Shown in pieces: positions 7,449-16,219 of a stretch of DNA of 45,678 nt (position 1 is the stretch's first letter; each line of letters begins with the position of its first letter). This DNA comes from Oscillospiraceae bacterium (lineage in GTDB: Bacteria; Bacillota; Clostridia; WRLR01), in assembly GCA_009777515.1 (NCBI GenBank), contig WRLR01000022.1, positions 1 to 45,678 of the forward strand, written 5' to 3'. The translations under genes and the position numbers were made by a program. The notes below the pieces were generated by a model, which was not told the origin of the DNA, made no database searches, and saw only the letters and a program-made list of their open reading frames with translations.

Positions 7449-9146
7449 TCAGCCCAGCGAGGATTGATAGCGCTCGTAGTTGTCCTTGTAGATTTTCATG
7501 TATTTTTCCAAACCTATATTGTTCAGCGTCTTGATGTATTCGTCCCAACCGCTCTCGATGCCGCCGTCCACTATCCATTGCGCGGTCATCTTGCCGATAT
7601 AGGAACCAAGATCCGATGAAAGCTGGATCATATCTTGTAATTCTTCCAGCGTAAAATATACATTCGGGAACAGCTCTATGCCATAAGGCGAATAGACATG
7701 GCAAGCGTCTGCTTCATACTTTTTGACCGGCGAGGTATAGATGCACTTGTCATAAATATGTTTGGGCACCATTGTCGGCGCGAGCCAGGACATGCCCTCC
7801 GCCGTGCGGGTGCTCCGCAGCCCGCCGCCGAGGATTTCCCACGAGCCGTCGTCGTTGATCTTGCTGCCCAAGCCCTCGATGCCCCAGTCGTGCTGGATGG
7901 ACACATATGGATCCGAGAAGTAATCAATCCAACGGATTGTCTCGCGCGGGTACTTGTTTTCGCGCGTGATCAGGAAATAGCCTTTTTGCACGACATTATA
8001 GCTGAATTGCGGCCACATGCGGACGCCATTGACGTTTTCAAGCGGCGGCATCATCGTATACTGCACTATCCCATCCTCCGGCGGATTCGTGGCTTCCTCC
8101 ACGGTCCAACCGTTCCACACGCCGTAGACCAACTCGCCGGTCGTGTTTTTGGCCTTGTACGCGGCGGTGTCCATCGTGAACGCCTCCGGGTCGATCATCC
8201 CCTCGTCATAGAGCTTGCGGAACCAAGCGACCGCATTCATATACTCCTCTTTGTCCGCAGTGAATACCGGCTCGCCGTTTTCGATGACGATATGGTCTAT
8301 CGCGTCGACCCTGCCATGCAGCCCAAAAAGGCCAAAGAGCGAATTGCGGTTGTCGCCGCCTGTCTGGCGGTCGGTCGTGGTGAGTTTATAGATAAAGGTG
8401 AGCGGGATTTCGTCATCCTTGCCGTTGCCATTGGGATCGTCGTCCCTGAAAGATATGAGCACATCATAAAGCTCGTCTACATTGTTGGGCATGGAAAGAC
8501 CCAAATTGTCCAACCACTCCTGGTTAATGAATGAGCGGTTTATATATTCCATATCTTCCTGGCCTTTCATGCGCGGCAGCGAATAAATGTTCCCGTCGGG
8601 CGTGATATAGCCTGTATAGAGCTCCGGATACATCTGCGAGTATTCCTTCAACCAGACTGTATGCTCCTCGATGAGGTCTTGCAAAGGCTGCCAATAACCT
8701 TGTGCGGCGTATGTCAATTCATTGAAATTTGACACCGGCCCGAAGATGACGTCGGGCAGATCGCCCGATACAAGCATCAGGTTAATTTTATCATTCCATG
8801 AGGAACCGTCGAACATGACCCATTCCACATTGACATTGGTGTCTGCGGCCCATTGCTTATTCAGCTCCAGCTCATCATATGGTTTCTCATAACTGCTGTC
8901 GTCGCGCACGACGACCGAGAGCGTTATAGGCTCGTTTACGATGGGCAGCCCCTCGGGGTTGAAATTATCTGCTGCAGCCGCCTCGGTTGCCGCAGCTTGC
9001 GCGGCGGTTGCCTGCTGCTGGGCGGCTGTGGTTTGCTGGGCCGCGCCGGCGGTCGTCTGCGATGTCTGCGCGCCGCCCCCGCATGAGATGAGCGCGAGAG
9101 CGAGCAGCGCCGCGATTAGTCCGATTGCTATACGTCTTTTGATCAT
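7449..9146 (-). CDS. ABC transporter solute-binding lipoprotein (LplA/YtcQ-like)
   Basis: An extracellular sugar-binding lipoprotein of the large LplA/YtcQ type (565 aa), which delivers ligand to the two permeases encoded just upstream. The N-terminus has a basic start, a hydrophobic stretch and a lipobox ending at Cys22 (LISC), where the protein would be lipidated and anchored. A Thr/Ala/Gln-rich linker (about residues 26-60) follows before the binding domain. The start at ATG 9146 has AAGGAGA upstream; an in-frame start 17 codons earlier is unlikely because it would bury the signal peptide. A strong hairpin terminator follows its stop. Proteins of this type bind oligosaccharides or uronate-containing sugars; the ligand here is unknown. 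Confidence 0.93.
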   Translation of the reverse strand: MIKRRIAIGLIAALLALALISCGGGAQTSQTTAGAAQQTTAAQQQATAAQAAATEAAAADNFNPEGLPIVNEPITLSVVVRDDSSYEKPYDELELNKQWAADTNVNVEWVMFDGSSWNDKINLMLVSGDLPDVIFGPVSNFNELTYAAQGYWQPLQDLIEEHTVWLKEYSQMYPELYTGYITPDGNIYSLPRMKGQEDMEYINRSFINQEWLDNLGLSMPNNVDELYDVLISFRDDDPNGNGKDDEIPLTFIYKLTTTDRQTGGDNRNSLFGLFGLHGRVDAIDHIVIENGEPVFTADKEEYMNAVAWFRKLYDEGMIDPEAFTMDTAAYKAKNTTGELVYGVWNGWTVEEATNPPEDGIVQYTMMPPLENVNGVRMWPQFSYNVVQKGYFLITRENKYPRETIRWIDYFSDPYVSIQHDWGIEGLGSKINDDGSWEILGGGLRSTRTAEGMSWLAPTMVPKHIYDKCIYTSPVKKYEADACHVYSPYGIELFPNVYFTLEELQDMIQLSSDLGSYIGKMTAQWIVDGGIESGWDEYIKTLNNIGLEKYMKIYKDNYERYQSSLG

Positions 9147-9221
9147 TTTGGTTGCTCTCCTTAATATAGTTTGTTTTTCAAAAATCCGCCCCGCCAATTG
9201 CGAAACAAGGCGGACATTTGT

Positions 9222-10130
9222 TTAACCTTTGATGGCGCCGATCATGACGCCTCGGATAAAATATTTTTGCAAAAACGGGTACACGACGAGGACCGGCAGG
9301 CTGGCGAAAATGATGATCGTGTATTTTACAGTCTCGGATCTGGCGATCAGTTCTTGCAATATTTCTGGATTTTCTGCGTTGATATTGCCCTGCGAGGATA
9401 TTAAGATATCCCGGAGGACCAATTGCAACGGATACAGCTCGTTGTTGACCAAATAAAGCACGGCGTCAAAAAAACTATTCCAGTGGCCGGTCCCATAATT
9501 GAGTATCAATATGGAAATCAACGCGGGGGAAAGCGGGATCACCACGAGGAAAAAATAGCGCGCGAACGAACAGCCTTCGGACTGGGCGCACTCGTAGAGC
9601 TCCTCCGGGATTGTCTCCTGGATGAATGTCCTCGCAATCAAGATGCAAAATACCGACGCCGCCCTGGGCAAGAGCATCGCCCATATGGTGTTATACAGGC
9701 CAAGGCCGCGCACAATCAAGTAGCGCGGGATCATGCCGCCGTCAAACAGCATTGTCAACACTATCAGAAAAACGAAAATATTCCGCCCCGGCGTACTCTT
9801 GCGCGTAAGCGCGTATGCGCAAGTCAGCGTTACGGCTAAGTTGATGACGACGCCCGTTACCGTGTAAAAGATTGTATTTCTGTAGCTGATCCAAATGCGC
9901 CGATCTTCAAAGACTGCCCTATAGCCCGCGAAGTTAATGCCTTTGGGCATGAACATCGTTTGTCCGGTTTGAACAGCCATCGGATCGCTCATCGATGAGA
10001 TGAGGATAAAATACAGCGGATAAACAATCGCGAGCGTCACCATGAGCATGATGACGCCGTTGACAATATCAAATACGCGGTCGCCAGCCCGCACGCGGAT
10101 ACTTTTTTTGCCAATGCTGATTGAAGACAT
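9222..10130 (-). CDS. Carbohydrate ABC transporter permease (LplC/YtcP-like)
   Basis: One of the two inner-membrane channel subunits of the sugar importer (302 aa). About six transmembrane segments are seen, starting with VFDIVNGVIMLMVTLAIVYP. The cytoplasmic EAA loop (around ECAQSEGCSFARYFF followed by IPLS) is the docking site for the ATPase. The C-terminal RGVMIGAIKG is typical of LplC/YtcP proteins. It follows lplB by 47 bases and precedes the binding-protein gene by 75, so the three form one transcription unit. No ATPase gene is present, so a shared MsmX/MsmK-type ATPase encoded elsewhere is expected. Confidence 0.94.
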   Translation of the reverse strand: MSSISIGKKSIRVRAGDRVFDIVNGVIMLMVTLAIVYPLYFILISSMSDPMAVQTGQTMFMPKGINFAGYRAVFEDRRIWISYRNTIFYTVTGVVINLAVTLTCAYALTRKSTPGRNIFVFLIVLTMLFDGGMIPRYLIVRGLGLYNTIWAMLLPRAASVFCILIARTFIQETIPEELYECAQSEGCSFARYFFLVVIPLSPALISILILNYGTGHWNSFFDAVLYLVNNELYPLQLVLRDILISSQGNINAENPEILQELIARSETVKYTIIIFASLPVLVVYPFLQKYFIRGVMIGAIKG

Positions 10131-10177
10131 GCGCCCTCCCCCTCCCTTAATTATCCGGCCGCGCCGCTATCGCTCGC

Positions 10178-11131
10178 TCACCACAAGCCTTCCCTGCCGA
10201 GCAGGCGGCATAGTTTGTTAACCGATACGATAAGCACCAAGTTCACAACCGAATTAAACAAATCCGTGGCGGCGGCGAAACTGAACTGCCCCTGCCGTAC
10301 GCCCATCTTGTATACATATGTTGAAATGATCTCGCTGGCGTCGATGTTTAGGTTGGTTTGCATCAAAAAAGCCTTCTCAAAACCAAGCCTCATCAATTGC
10401 CCGAACCTGAGTATGAAAAGGATGACCGCAGTCGGCAATATGCCCGGTATATCGATATGCCAAATCCTCTGAAACTTGTTGGCGCCGTCCAGCATGGCCG
10501 CTTCATGCAATTCGGGGCTGATGCCGGAAAGCGCGGCTATATATATGATGCTGTCCCAACCAGTGTTCTGCCACACGCCGGATATGATATAGAGCGGGCG
10601 GAACCATTCCGTTTTGGCCATAAACTGGATCCGCTCAAAACCCAGCGCCGCGATTATATTGTTTACGACGCCGGTTTGTAAATAGGTAAACACTAATATA
10701 ATCGCAACAATCACGACGGTCGATATAAAATATGGCGCGTATGAAACGGTCTGGATAAATTTCTTGATTTTGGGGCGCGTTATTTGGTTGAGCAGCAACG
10801 CGAAGATGATTGGGATGGGGAACCCGAATATCAAATTTTCGACGCTCAACAAAACCGTATTTTTCAGGATATTCATGAACTGATAAGAGTCTAACAGCCG
10901 CATGAAATGCGTGAGCCCGGCAAATGGGCTGCCCCAAATGCCGGCAGTCGCGTTATAATTTTTAAACGCTATCTGCACGCCGTACATGGGCGCATAGTGG
11001 AACACTATGTAATAAATCAGCGCCGGAAGCAAGAAAAGATATACTTGCCAGCTACTCACAATCCTTTTTAGCAAGCCGCGGCGGGAAGATGGATACTGTT
11101 TCCCGGAGGCCGACGATGCGCGGGCTTCCAT
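10178..11131 (-). CDS. Carbohydrate ABC transporter permease (LplB/YteP-like)
   Basis: The partner channel subunit of the sugar importer (317 aa), first gene of the minus-strand operon. The Arg/Lys/Ser-rich N-terminus leads into the first membrane helix (VYLFLLPALIYYIVF), and about six helices are visible in total. The EAA loop reads EAAMLDGANKFQRIWHIDIPG, split here only by the reporting limit in other fields, and the C-terminal VNKLCRLLGREGLW is characteristic of LplB-type permeases. A promoter with a perfect TATAAT lies 85 bases upstream (11216-11244), with a terminator-like hairpin between it and the start codon. Confidence 0.93.
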   Translation of the reverse strand: MEARASSASGKQYPSSRRGLLKRIVSSWQVYLFLLPALIYYIVFHYAPMYGVQIAFKNYNATAGIWGSPFAGLTHFMRLLDSYQFMNILKNTVLLSVENLIFGFPIPIIFALLLNQITRPKIKKFIQTVSYAPYFISTVVIVAIILVFTYLQTGVVNNIIAALGFERIQFMAKTEWFRPLYIISGVWQNTGWDSIIYIAALSGISPELHEAAMLDGANKFQRIWHIDIPGILPTAVILFILRFGQLMRLGFEKAFLMQTNLNIDASEIISTYVYKMGVRQGQFSFAAATDLFNSVVNLVLIVSVNKLCRLLGREGLW

Positions 11132-11169
11132 ACGGCTAACCCCCTATTGCGTATTTTGCCTTCACCAAT

Positions 11170-11205
11170 AAAAAAGTCTTCCTCTTGGCGGCGCGCCGCA
11201 AGAGG
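11170..11205 (-). terminator. Terminator-like hairpin in the leader of the sugar operon
   Basis: CCTCTTG and CAAGAGG (11181-11187 and 11199-11205) form a 7-bp stem around a GC-rich inner palindrome. On the minus strand, five bases after the stem, comes a run of six T (11170-11175). It lies between the predicted promoter and the lplB start, so it could be an attenuator. The gap between stem and T-run weakens the call. Confidence 0.45.
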
Positions 11206-11215
11206 GATTGACTGG

Positions 11216-11244
11216 ATTATACATAATAGTCAAGCAATAAGCAA
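11216..11244 (-). promoter_or_regulatory. Promoter of the sugar ABC operon
   Basis: On the minus strand TTGCTT (11239-11244) and a perfect TATAAT (11216-11221) are separated by exactly 17 bases. The -35 box is weak (three of six), which fits a promoter that needs an activator. It reads toward lplB. Confidence 0.6.
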
Positions 11245-11267
11245 GACAAGTAATTATTATGCTTCAA

Positions 11268-11291
11268 GTCTGGCGAGTAGTCTGGCGAGTA
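11268..11291 (+). repeat. 12-bp perfect tandem duplication
   Basis: GTCTGGCGAGTA occurs twice head to tail between the divergent promoters of the sugar operon and cdaA. It lies just upstream of the cdaA -35 box (10 bases away) and could be an operator, but it may equally be a simple slippage product. Confidence 0.6.
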
Positions 11292-11301
11292 GGGCGCGAA
11301 A

Positions 11302-11331
11302 TTGACACTCGGACCCGATTTTAGGTATAAT
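11302..11331 (+). promoter_or_regulatory. Promoter of cdaA-cdaR-glmM
   Basis: A perfect TTGACA (11302-11307) and perfect TATAAT (11326-11331) with an 18-base spacer read toward cdaA, leaving a leader of about 90 bases. This is the strongest housekeeping-type promoter in the window. Confidence 0.85.
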
Positions 11332-11426
11332 TAATAAGTTGCGACATGCGTAGCCGCATTGCTGCAGTGGCGATGCCCAGCGTTGTGGTGGCATAAATTT
11401 ATAACTACGGGTAAGGACGGGCGTCA

Positions 11427-12275
11427 ATGCCATTTGACGGGTTTGAAATCGGCAATTTTATATACATCAGGCTGGACAGCGTCCTCGATGTCGTAAAAGC
11501 CGTCTTTGAAATACTGTGCATCACATATTTCATCTATATAATATTCAACCTGTTCCGCGAAACCAGGGCTTGGCAATTGCTGAAGGGCGTGCTGCTGATC
11601 GTCGTCATCACTGCCGTCGCCAACATTGTCGAGCTGCGCACGCTGGCGTTTATGCTCAACAACACGTTCGGCTTCCTCGCCATCGGCATGGTCGTCGTCT
11701 TTCAGCCGGAGCTGCGCCGGGGGCTGGAGCAAATCGGGCGGAGCGCCCTGCAGGTCTTTTTTAACGTCGACGCGGTCAAGTCGACGCGCAATATTGCGGA
11801 CTCGGCAATCCGCGCCTGTTCGGCGATGTCAAAGACATTTACGGGCGCGTTGATCGTTTTTGAGCGCCAGACGAAGCTCGGCGAAATCATAGATACCGGG
11901 ATTGTGCTGGGAGCGGACGTGAGTTCCGAGCTTTTGGTGAACATCTTTACGAAGAACGCCCCGCTGCACGACGGCGCCGTGGTTATTCGCGATCTGCGCA
12001 TCGAAGCGGCGACATGTTACCTGCCGCTGACGAACGACAGCAGCGTGGACAGGGAACTGGGCACGCGCCACCGCGCGGCGATCGGTATCACAGAGATCAC
12101 GGACGCCATCGTGCTGGTCGTCTCCGAGGAGACCGGGAGGATTTCATTTGTCATCAACGGCGTCATCAACCGGGGGCTCAGCGAGGACGCGCTGCGCAAC
12201 CAGTTGATCGAGGGCCTCGAGGAGTTTGCCGCGCCTGCCAGGAGGATATCGTTTCTCAAAAGCAAGGCGAAATAG
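11427..12275 (+). CDS. cdaA: Diadenylate cyclase CdaA
   Basis: CdaA makes the second messenger c-di-AMP from two ATP at the cytoplasmic membrane. Three N-terminal hydrophobic segments (about residues 18-40, 45-62 and 66-85) anchor a DAC (DisA_N) domain. The catalytic motifs are DGA at 182-184 and RHR at 214-216. Length (282 aa) is normal. The gene order cdaA-cdaR-glmM is the conserved Bacillota arrangement, where CdaR and GlmM bind CdaA and tune its activity. A promoter with consensus boxes lies upstream. No low-complexity insertion is present. c-di-AMP usually controls potassium and osmolyte balance and thereby cell-wall stress. Confidence 0.97.
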   Translation: MPFDGFEIGNFIYIRLDSVLDVVKAVFEILCITYFIYIIFNLFRETRAWQLLKGVLLIVVITAVANIVELRTLAFMLNNTFGFLAIGMVVVFQPELRRGLEQIGRSALQVFFNVDAVKSTRNIADSAIRACSAMSKTFTGALIVFERQTKLGEIIDTGIVLGADVSSELLVNIFTKNAPLHDGAVVIRDLRIEAATCYLPLTNDSSVDRELGTRHRAAIGITEITDAIVLVVSEETGRISFVINGVINRGLSEDALRNQLIEGLEEFAAPARRISFLKSKAK

Positions 12276-12280
12276 TCAGT

Positions 12281-12306
12281 TATGGATATGTGTTATGGAT
12301 ATGTGT
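12281..12306 (+). repeat. 13-bp tandem duplication that builds a mini-ORF before cdaR
   Basis: TATGGATATGTGT is present twice (12281-12293 and 12294-12306) in the spacer between cdaA and cdaR. From the ATG at 12282 the duplication opens an 8-codon frame (MDMCYGYV) that ends at TAA 12306-12308, overlapping the cdaR ATG (TAATG). Confidence 0.8.
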
Positions 12307-12307
12307 A

Positions 12308-13582
12308 ATGGATACTAAGGATACAAGAAAAAAAGAGGGCAAAACGAAAAAAGGCGCAAGCCTTCTGACCAAGATACAGGCGAGCTTCATTTTTCGCCTG
12401 TTTACCTCGCTGATCCTCGCGGTGTTCATCTGGCTGACCATCAACGCCACATATGTCAACCCGCCGGGCTCGCCCACCATCAACAGGCCGCTGTCGCTGC
12501 GCCAGAGGAGCTCGCTGGAAAACAATGGCCTGGAGCTTCGAACGGAGACGTTCCCCAGCGACGTCGACATACTCATAAAGGGCCGCCAGGAGGACATTGA
12601 CAAACTGACGCCCAGCGATTTTGACGTTTTTATTGACTTTAGCGATGTGAGCGGCGTCGACGACACCAGCCTGGAGGTCCAGTTGAACGCGCCAAAAGCG
12701 GAGGCGGTAAACGTGGCGATTGTCAGCATCGAGCCGTCGGTTGTGCCTATAGAGGTCGAGCGGCGCACATTTCGCAACGTATCCATCCAAGTGCAGTTTT
12801 CCGGCGAGCTGGCGGAGGGGTTCATCCTGACCGGGCATACCCGCAACCCCTCGACCAAGTATTTTACGGCGCGCGAGAGCCTCATAAGCCAGATCGACCG
12901 CGTGGAGGTCGAGGTGGATCTGACCGGCATAGCCGGCAACACCGTCGTGCACCAGCAGTGCCGCATATATAATACAGACGGCGAAGAGATGAACAGGCTG
13001 GGATGGGAGCAGGTCGTGGAAATATCGCTGGAGGTCTCAAAGGACGTCCCGATCAGGGCCAACATCATAGGGAGCCCGGCGGACGATCACTATGTGCGCT
13101 ATTATTCGACGACGCCGGAGATAGCGCGGATAAACGGGACCAAAGAGGCCCTGGAGCAGGTCGACAGCCTTGACACGGACGTGCTTGATCTAAACGACTC
13201 CAGGCAAAGCATATCGGGGAGGCGCGCGCTGCTGCTGCCCAACAACATCAGGCTCTCGCAAGATACGTTGTCCAGGGCGGAGATCGATGTTACAATATAT
13301 AGATACCAATACACGCAGGACTTCACGCTCAGCAAGGGGCGTATCGAGCTCATCAACAATCAAGAAGAGTTTAGATACGAGATCGTCGAAAATGAGATAC
13401 CGCTCACGCTAAAGGGCAAAGTCGACGATATAGCGGACCTGGATTCGAACCTGATCAACGCGGTCGCCGACGTGGGGGAGCTGGCCCAGGGCACGCACGC
13501 GGTGCCGGCAGTCCTTACATTGCCGGAGGGCGTTTTCCAGGTGAACGATGTCCTGTTGACCTTAATTGTTGCGACGAATTGA
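12308..13582 (+). CDS. cdaR: CdaA regulatory protein with YbbR domains
   Basis: CdaR is a membrane-anchored extracytoplasmic protein that interacts with CdaA and modulates c-di-AMP synthesis. A Lys-rich cytoplasmic start (MDTKDTRKKEGKTKK) precedes one transmembrane helix at about residues 28-46. Several YbbR repeats follow, each with the (S/P)-x-V-x-(I/V) type strand pattern. The length is 424 aa. The frame is open far upstream into cdaA, but ATG 12308 is the first ATG after the cdaA stop. It has no ribosome binding site of its own. Instead it overlaps the stop of an 8-codon mini-ORF, so re-initiation is a possible way of translating it. The stop overlaps a TTG in the glmM frame. Confidence 0.9.
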   Translation: MDTKDTRKKEGKTKKGASLLTKIQASFIFRLFTSLILAVFIWLTINATYVNPPGSPTINRPLSLRQRSSLENNGLELRTETFPSDVDILIKGRQEDIDKLTPSDFDVFIDFSDVSGVDDTSLEVQLNAPKAEAVNVAIVSIEPSVVPIEVERRTFRNVSIQVQFSGELAEGFILTGHTRNPSTKYFTARESLISQIDRVEVEVDLTGIAGNTVVHQQCRIYNTDGEEMNRLGWEQVVEISLEVSKDVPIRANIIGSPADDHYVRYYSTTPEIARINGTKEALEQVDSLDTDVLDLNDSRQSISGRRALLLPNNIRLSQDTLSRAEIDVTIYRYQYTQDFTLSKGRIELINNQEEFRYEIVENEIPLTLKGKVDDIADLDSNLINAVADVGELAQGTHAVPAVLTLPEGVFQVNDVLLTLIVATN

Positions 13583-13602
13583 AAAAAATCGATGGGGGAT
13601 AT

Positions 13603-14985
13603 ATGGAAGAGAGGATGTTTGGAACAGACGGAGTGCGCGGGGTGGCCAATACGGAACTGACAGCACAGTTGGCTTATAACATCGGCTATGCCGGGGCGCG
13701 CGTCCTGACCGGCAGTTCATTAAAAAAATCAAAATTTCTTATAGGGACGGATACAAGGATATCGTGCGACATGCTGGAGGCCGCGATTATCGCCGGGATC
13801 TGCTCGACGGGCGCCGACGCCGTTTCGGCGGGGGTCGTCCCCACGCCGGCGGTCGCATACCTGACGTCGCTGTACGGGGCCGACGCAGGCATTGTCATCT
13901 CAGCTTCGCACAACTCGTTCGAGTTCAACGGTATCAAATTTTTTGACAGGCGCGGCTATAAGCTGCCCGACGCCGTAGAGGACGAAATTGAAGATATGAT
14001 AAGGAAGGGGCCGCGCGCGGAGTACGGGTACGAGCCCCCGACGGGCGGCAACGTCGGCCGCCACAGCACTGTCGCCAGCGCCGCCAAGGACTACGCGTCG
14101 CACCTTGTCTCATATGCCAAATGTGATTTGAGCGGCATGCGCATCGCGCTGGACTGCGCGAACGGCGCTGCGTCTGCCATCGCCCCGCGCCTGTTCGAGT
14201 CGCTGGGCGCCACGGTTTTTCCTATTCATTGCTCGCCTGACGGCGTAAATATAAACGATCGGTGCGGTTCGACGCACATCGACGCTATACGCTCGCACAC
14301 GGTCGCCTGCGGCGCGGACATTGGATTTGCGTTTGACGGCGACGCCGATCGCGTGCTGGCGGTGGACGAAAAGGGCGGTTTGCTGAGCGGCGACACCATC
14401 ATGGCGCTGCTCGCGATCGACATGCATGAACGCGGCCAACTGCCTAAAGAAACAGTGGTCGCCACGGTTATGAGCAACCTGGGGCTTGAGATAGCCGTAA
14501 AGAAGCGGGGCATAACGCTTGTCAGGACTTCCGTGGGCGACAGGTACGTGCTTGAGGAAATGCTCAAAAACGGGTTCGCGCTCGGCGGCGAGAACTCGGG
14601 GCATATCATTTGCCTTGACGAAAACACCACGGGAGACGGTATCTCCGCCGCCCTCAGGCTGCTAAAGACATTAATGAACAAGGGCGGCGGCAAGCGCGAG
14701 ACGCGCGAGCCGGTTTCTGCGCTGGCAAGCGTCGTGAAGGACGTGCCGCAGATCATTCGCAACGCAAAAGTTTCAAACGTAAAGAAAAACACATATCTGG
14801 ACGACCCGGTCATCCGCGAGCGCTGCGAAAAGATTGAAACGCTGTTCCGGGGCGAGGGGCGGGTCATCATCCGGCCTTCCGGGACCGAGCCGTTCATCAG
14901 GGTCATGATTGAATCAGAAGATAAAGAGTTGATAGAAACAGAAGCGGAAGGGCTGGCCAAGCTCATAGAAAACAGGCTGGGGTAG
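13603..14985 (+). CDS. glmM: Phosphoglucosamine mutase
   Basis: GlmM converts glucosamine-6-phosphate to glucosamine-1-phosphate for UDP-GlcNAc and peptidoglycan synthesis, and in Bacillota also inhibits CdaA. FGTDGVRG is near the N-terminus. The active-site Ser102 lies in ISASHNS, where the usual Pro after Asn is Ser. The metal-binding loop DGDADR is at 245-250 and the phosphate loop PSGTEP at 425-430. I start it at ATG 13603, which follows GATGGGGGAT. A TTG at 13579 overlapping the cdaR stop would add 8 codons and is the alternative. The protein is 460 aa, a normal length. It completes the c-di-AMP/cell-wall operon. Confidence 0.96.
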   Translation: MEERMFGTDGVRGVANTELTAQLAYNIGYAGARVLTGSSLKKSKFLIGTDTRISCDMLEAAIIAGICSTGADAVSAGVVPTPAVAYLTSLYGADAGIVISASHNSFEFNGIKFFDRRGYKLPDAVEDEIEDMIRKGPRAEYGYEPPTGGNVGRHSTVASAAKDYASHLVSYAKCDLSGMRIALDCANGAASAIAPRLFESLGATVFPIHCSPDGVNINDRCGSTHIDAIRSHTVACGADIGFAFDGDADRVLAVDEKGGLLSGDTIMALLAIDMHERGQLPKETVVATVMSNLGLEIAVKKRGITLVRTSVGDRYVLEEMLKNGFALGGENSGHIICLDENTTGDGISAALRLLKTLMNKGGGKRETREPVSALASVVKDVPQIIRNAKVSNVKKNTYLDDPVIRERCEKIETLFRGEGRVIIRPSGTEPFIRVMIESEDKELIETEAEGLAKLIENRLG

Positions 14986-14990
14986 AGACA

Positions 14991-16214
14991 ATGAAAAAAA
15001 TAAAGTATGTAATATGCGCCGCGCTTTTTGCCGCTTTGCTTGTGATGCTCGCGGCGCCTGCGTTTGCGGCGCCTGGGGGCGCAACGGGTGCGGGCGCGAC
15101 GAATGCGGACGCGACATATGCGGGCGATGAGGCGGCCGAGTGGGCGGCGGGCGCAGCGGCTGCCGAGGGCGCAGCGGCCGCAGGTGCATATGAGGATTTT
15201 GGCGCGATCCTCTCCGGTTATACCTACGCGTCGCAGGCGGGCGGGCAGGACGCGCTCTCGCCCAATCAATCGTTTTTATATCGATACCACGCCGAAGTCC
15301 AGGAGCGGCGCGAGTACGAGGAGCGCAAGCGCCAGGAGGAAGAGGAGCAAAGGCTCGCCGCCGAAGAGGAGCGCAGGCTCGAAGAGATGCGCAGGCGCGT
15401 CGCAAGCCTGACTGATGCTGAGCTGTCGGAGCTGTATTCGTTCGATTATTTTGTTGAGAGGATGCGTATACTCGGCTATTACAGGGACGAATATTCAAGT
15501 ACGGATTTGAACTATAGGAACGCTGTGATCAGGCTTCAGGCGGCCACCAATATGCGCACTGACGCCGTTCTGGGGCCGGTTTCCAAAAAGGCGCTCCTGG
15601 AGGAAAGCCCCGTCATGGCCCACGACGAAGTCAGTACCCCGGCGTCAAGCGGATTTTGGATAACGATCAACAAATCAACTAATATTTTGACCATATACCA
15701 GGGCGCGGAGGTCTACGGCAAATACCCGGTCGCCACCGGCAGGAGCCCCGGCCTCACGCCAGAGGGCAAGTATTCGTTTGTAACAAAGTCCGTGAACCCG
15801 GCCTGGGGCGGGGGCGGCTACGCGTCGCCCGTGGCGGGCGGCTCGCCCAGCAACCCGCTCGGTAAGCGCTGGATGGGTCTTAGCATAGGCGGGGGCGGGC
15901 GCTACGGTGTCCACGGCAACGCGGCGCCCAACTCAATAGGCACCTACGCCAGCGCCGGGTGCGTGCGTATGATCAACGCGGACGTCGAGTACATATTTGA
16001 GTTCATCCCGGTGGGCACGCCGGTCTGGATAGGCACAGACAGCCGGCTCGCGGACTTTGGCATCCGGCAGTATTATACAATCGCGGAGCCGCCGGCGTAT
16101 GAGGCGCCGCCCGAGCCGGAGCCCGGGCCGGAGGCCGACGCTGCGCGCGAGGAGCGCGAGGCGCGCGAGGCGGAACGGGCGAAGCCAATCATCCTGGACG
16201 AAGACCTAATATAG
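14991..16214 (+). CDS. Secreted L,D-transpeptidase (YkuD domain) with peptidoglycan-binding domain
   Basis: A cell-wall enzyme that forms or exchanges 3-3 peptide crosslinks. Order of parts: signal peptide (residues 1-26, ending AFA), a 40-residue Ala/Gly low-complexity stretch, a charged Glu/Arg-rich coiled-coil-like stretch (about 100-140), a peptidoglycan-binding-1-like domain (about 142-205), and a YkuD domain (about 220-347). The catalytic signature is complete: His308 in VHGN and Cys324 in SAGCVRM. The protein ends in a Pro/Glu-rich and then Arg/Glu-rich tail. It starts five bases after the glmM stop, with a GGGGTAGAG site, so it belongs to the operon that supplies peptidoglycan precursors. 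Confidence 0.93.
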   Translation: MKKIKYVICAALFAALLVMLAAPAFAAPGGATGAGATNADATYAGDEAAEWAAGAAAAEGAAAAGAYEDFGAILSGYTYASQAGGQDALSPNQSFLYRYHAEVQERREYEERKRQEEEEQRLAAEEERRLEEMRRRVASLTDAELSELYSFDYFVERMRILGYYRDEYSSTDLNYRNAVIRLQAATNMRTDAVLGPVSKKALLEESPVMAHDEVSTPASSGFWITINKSTNILTIYQGAEVYGKYPVATGRSPGLTPEGKYSFVTKSVNPAWGGGGYASPVAGGSPSNPLGKRWMGLSIGGGGRYGVHGNAAPNSIGTYASAGCVRMINADVEYIFEFIPVGTPVWIGTDSRLADFGIRQYYTIAEPPAYEAPPEPEPGPEADAAREEREAREAERAKPIILDEDLI

Positions 16215-16219
16215 CCGAT

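Noticed and set aside
11332..11426. Possible riboswitch in the cdaA leader
   Set aside because: The roughly 90-base leader has no pattern I recognise from a known riboswitch class and no terminator stem before the ATG.
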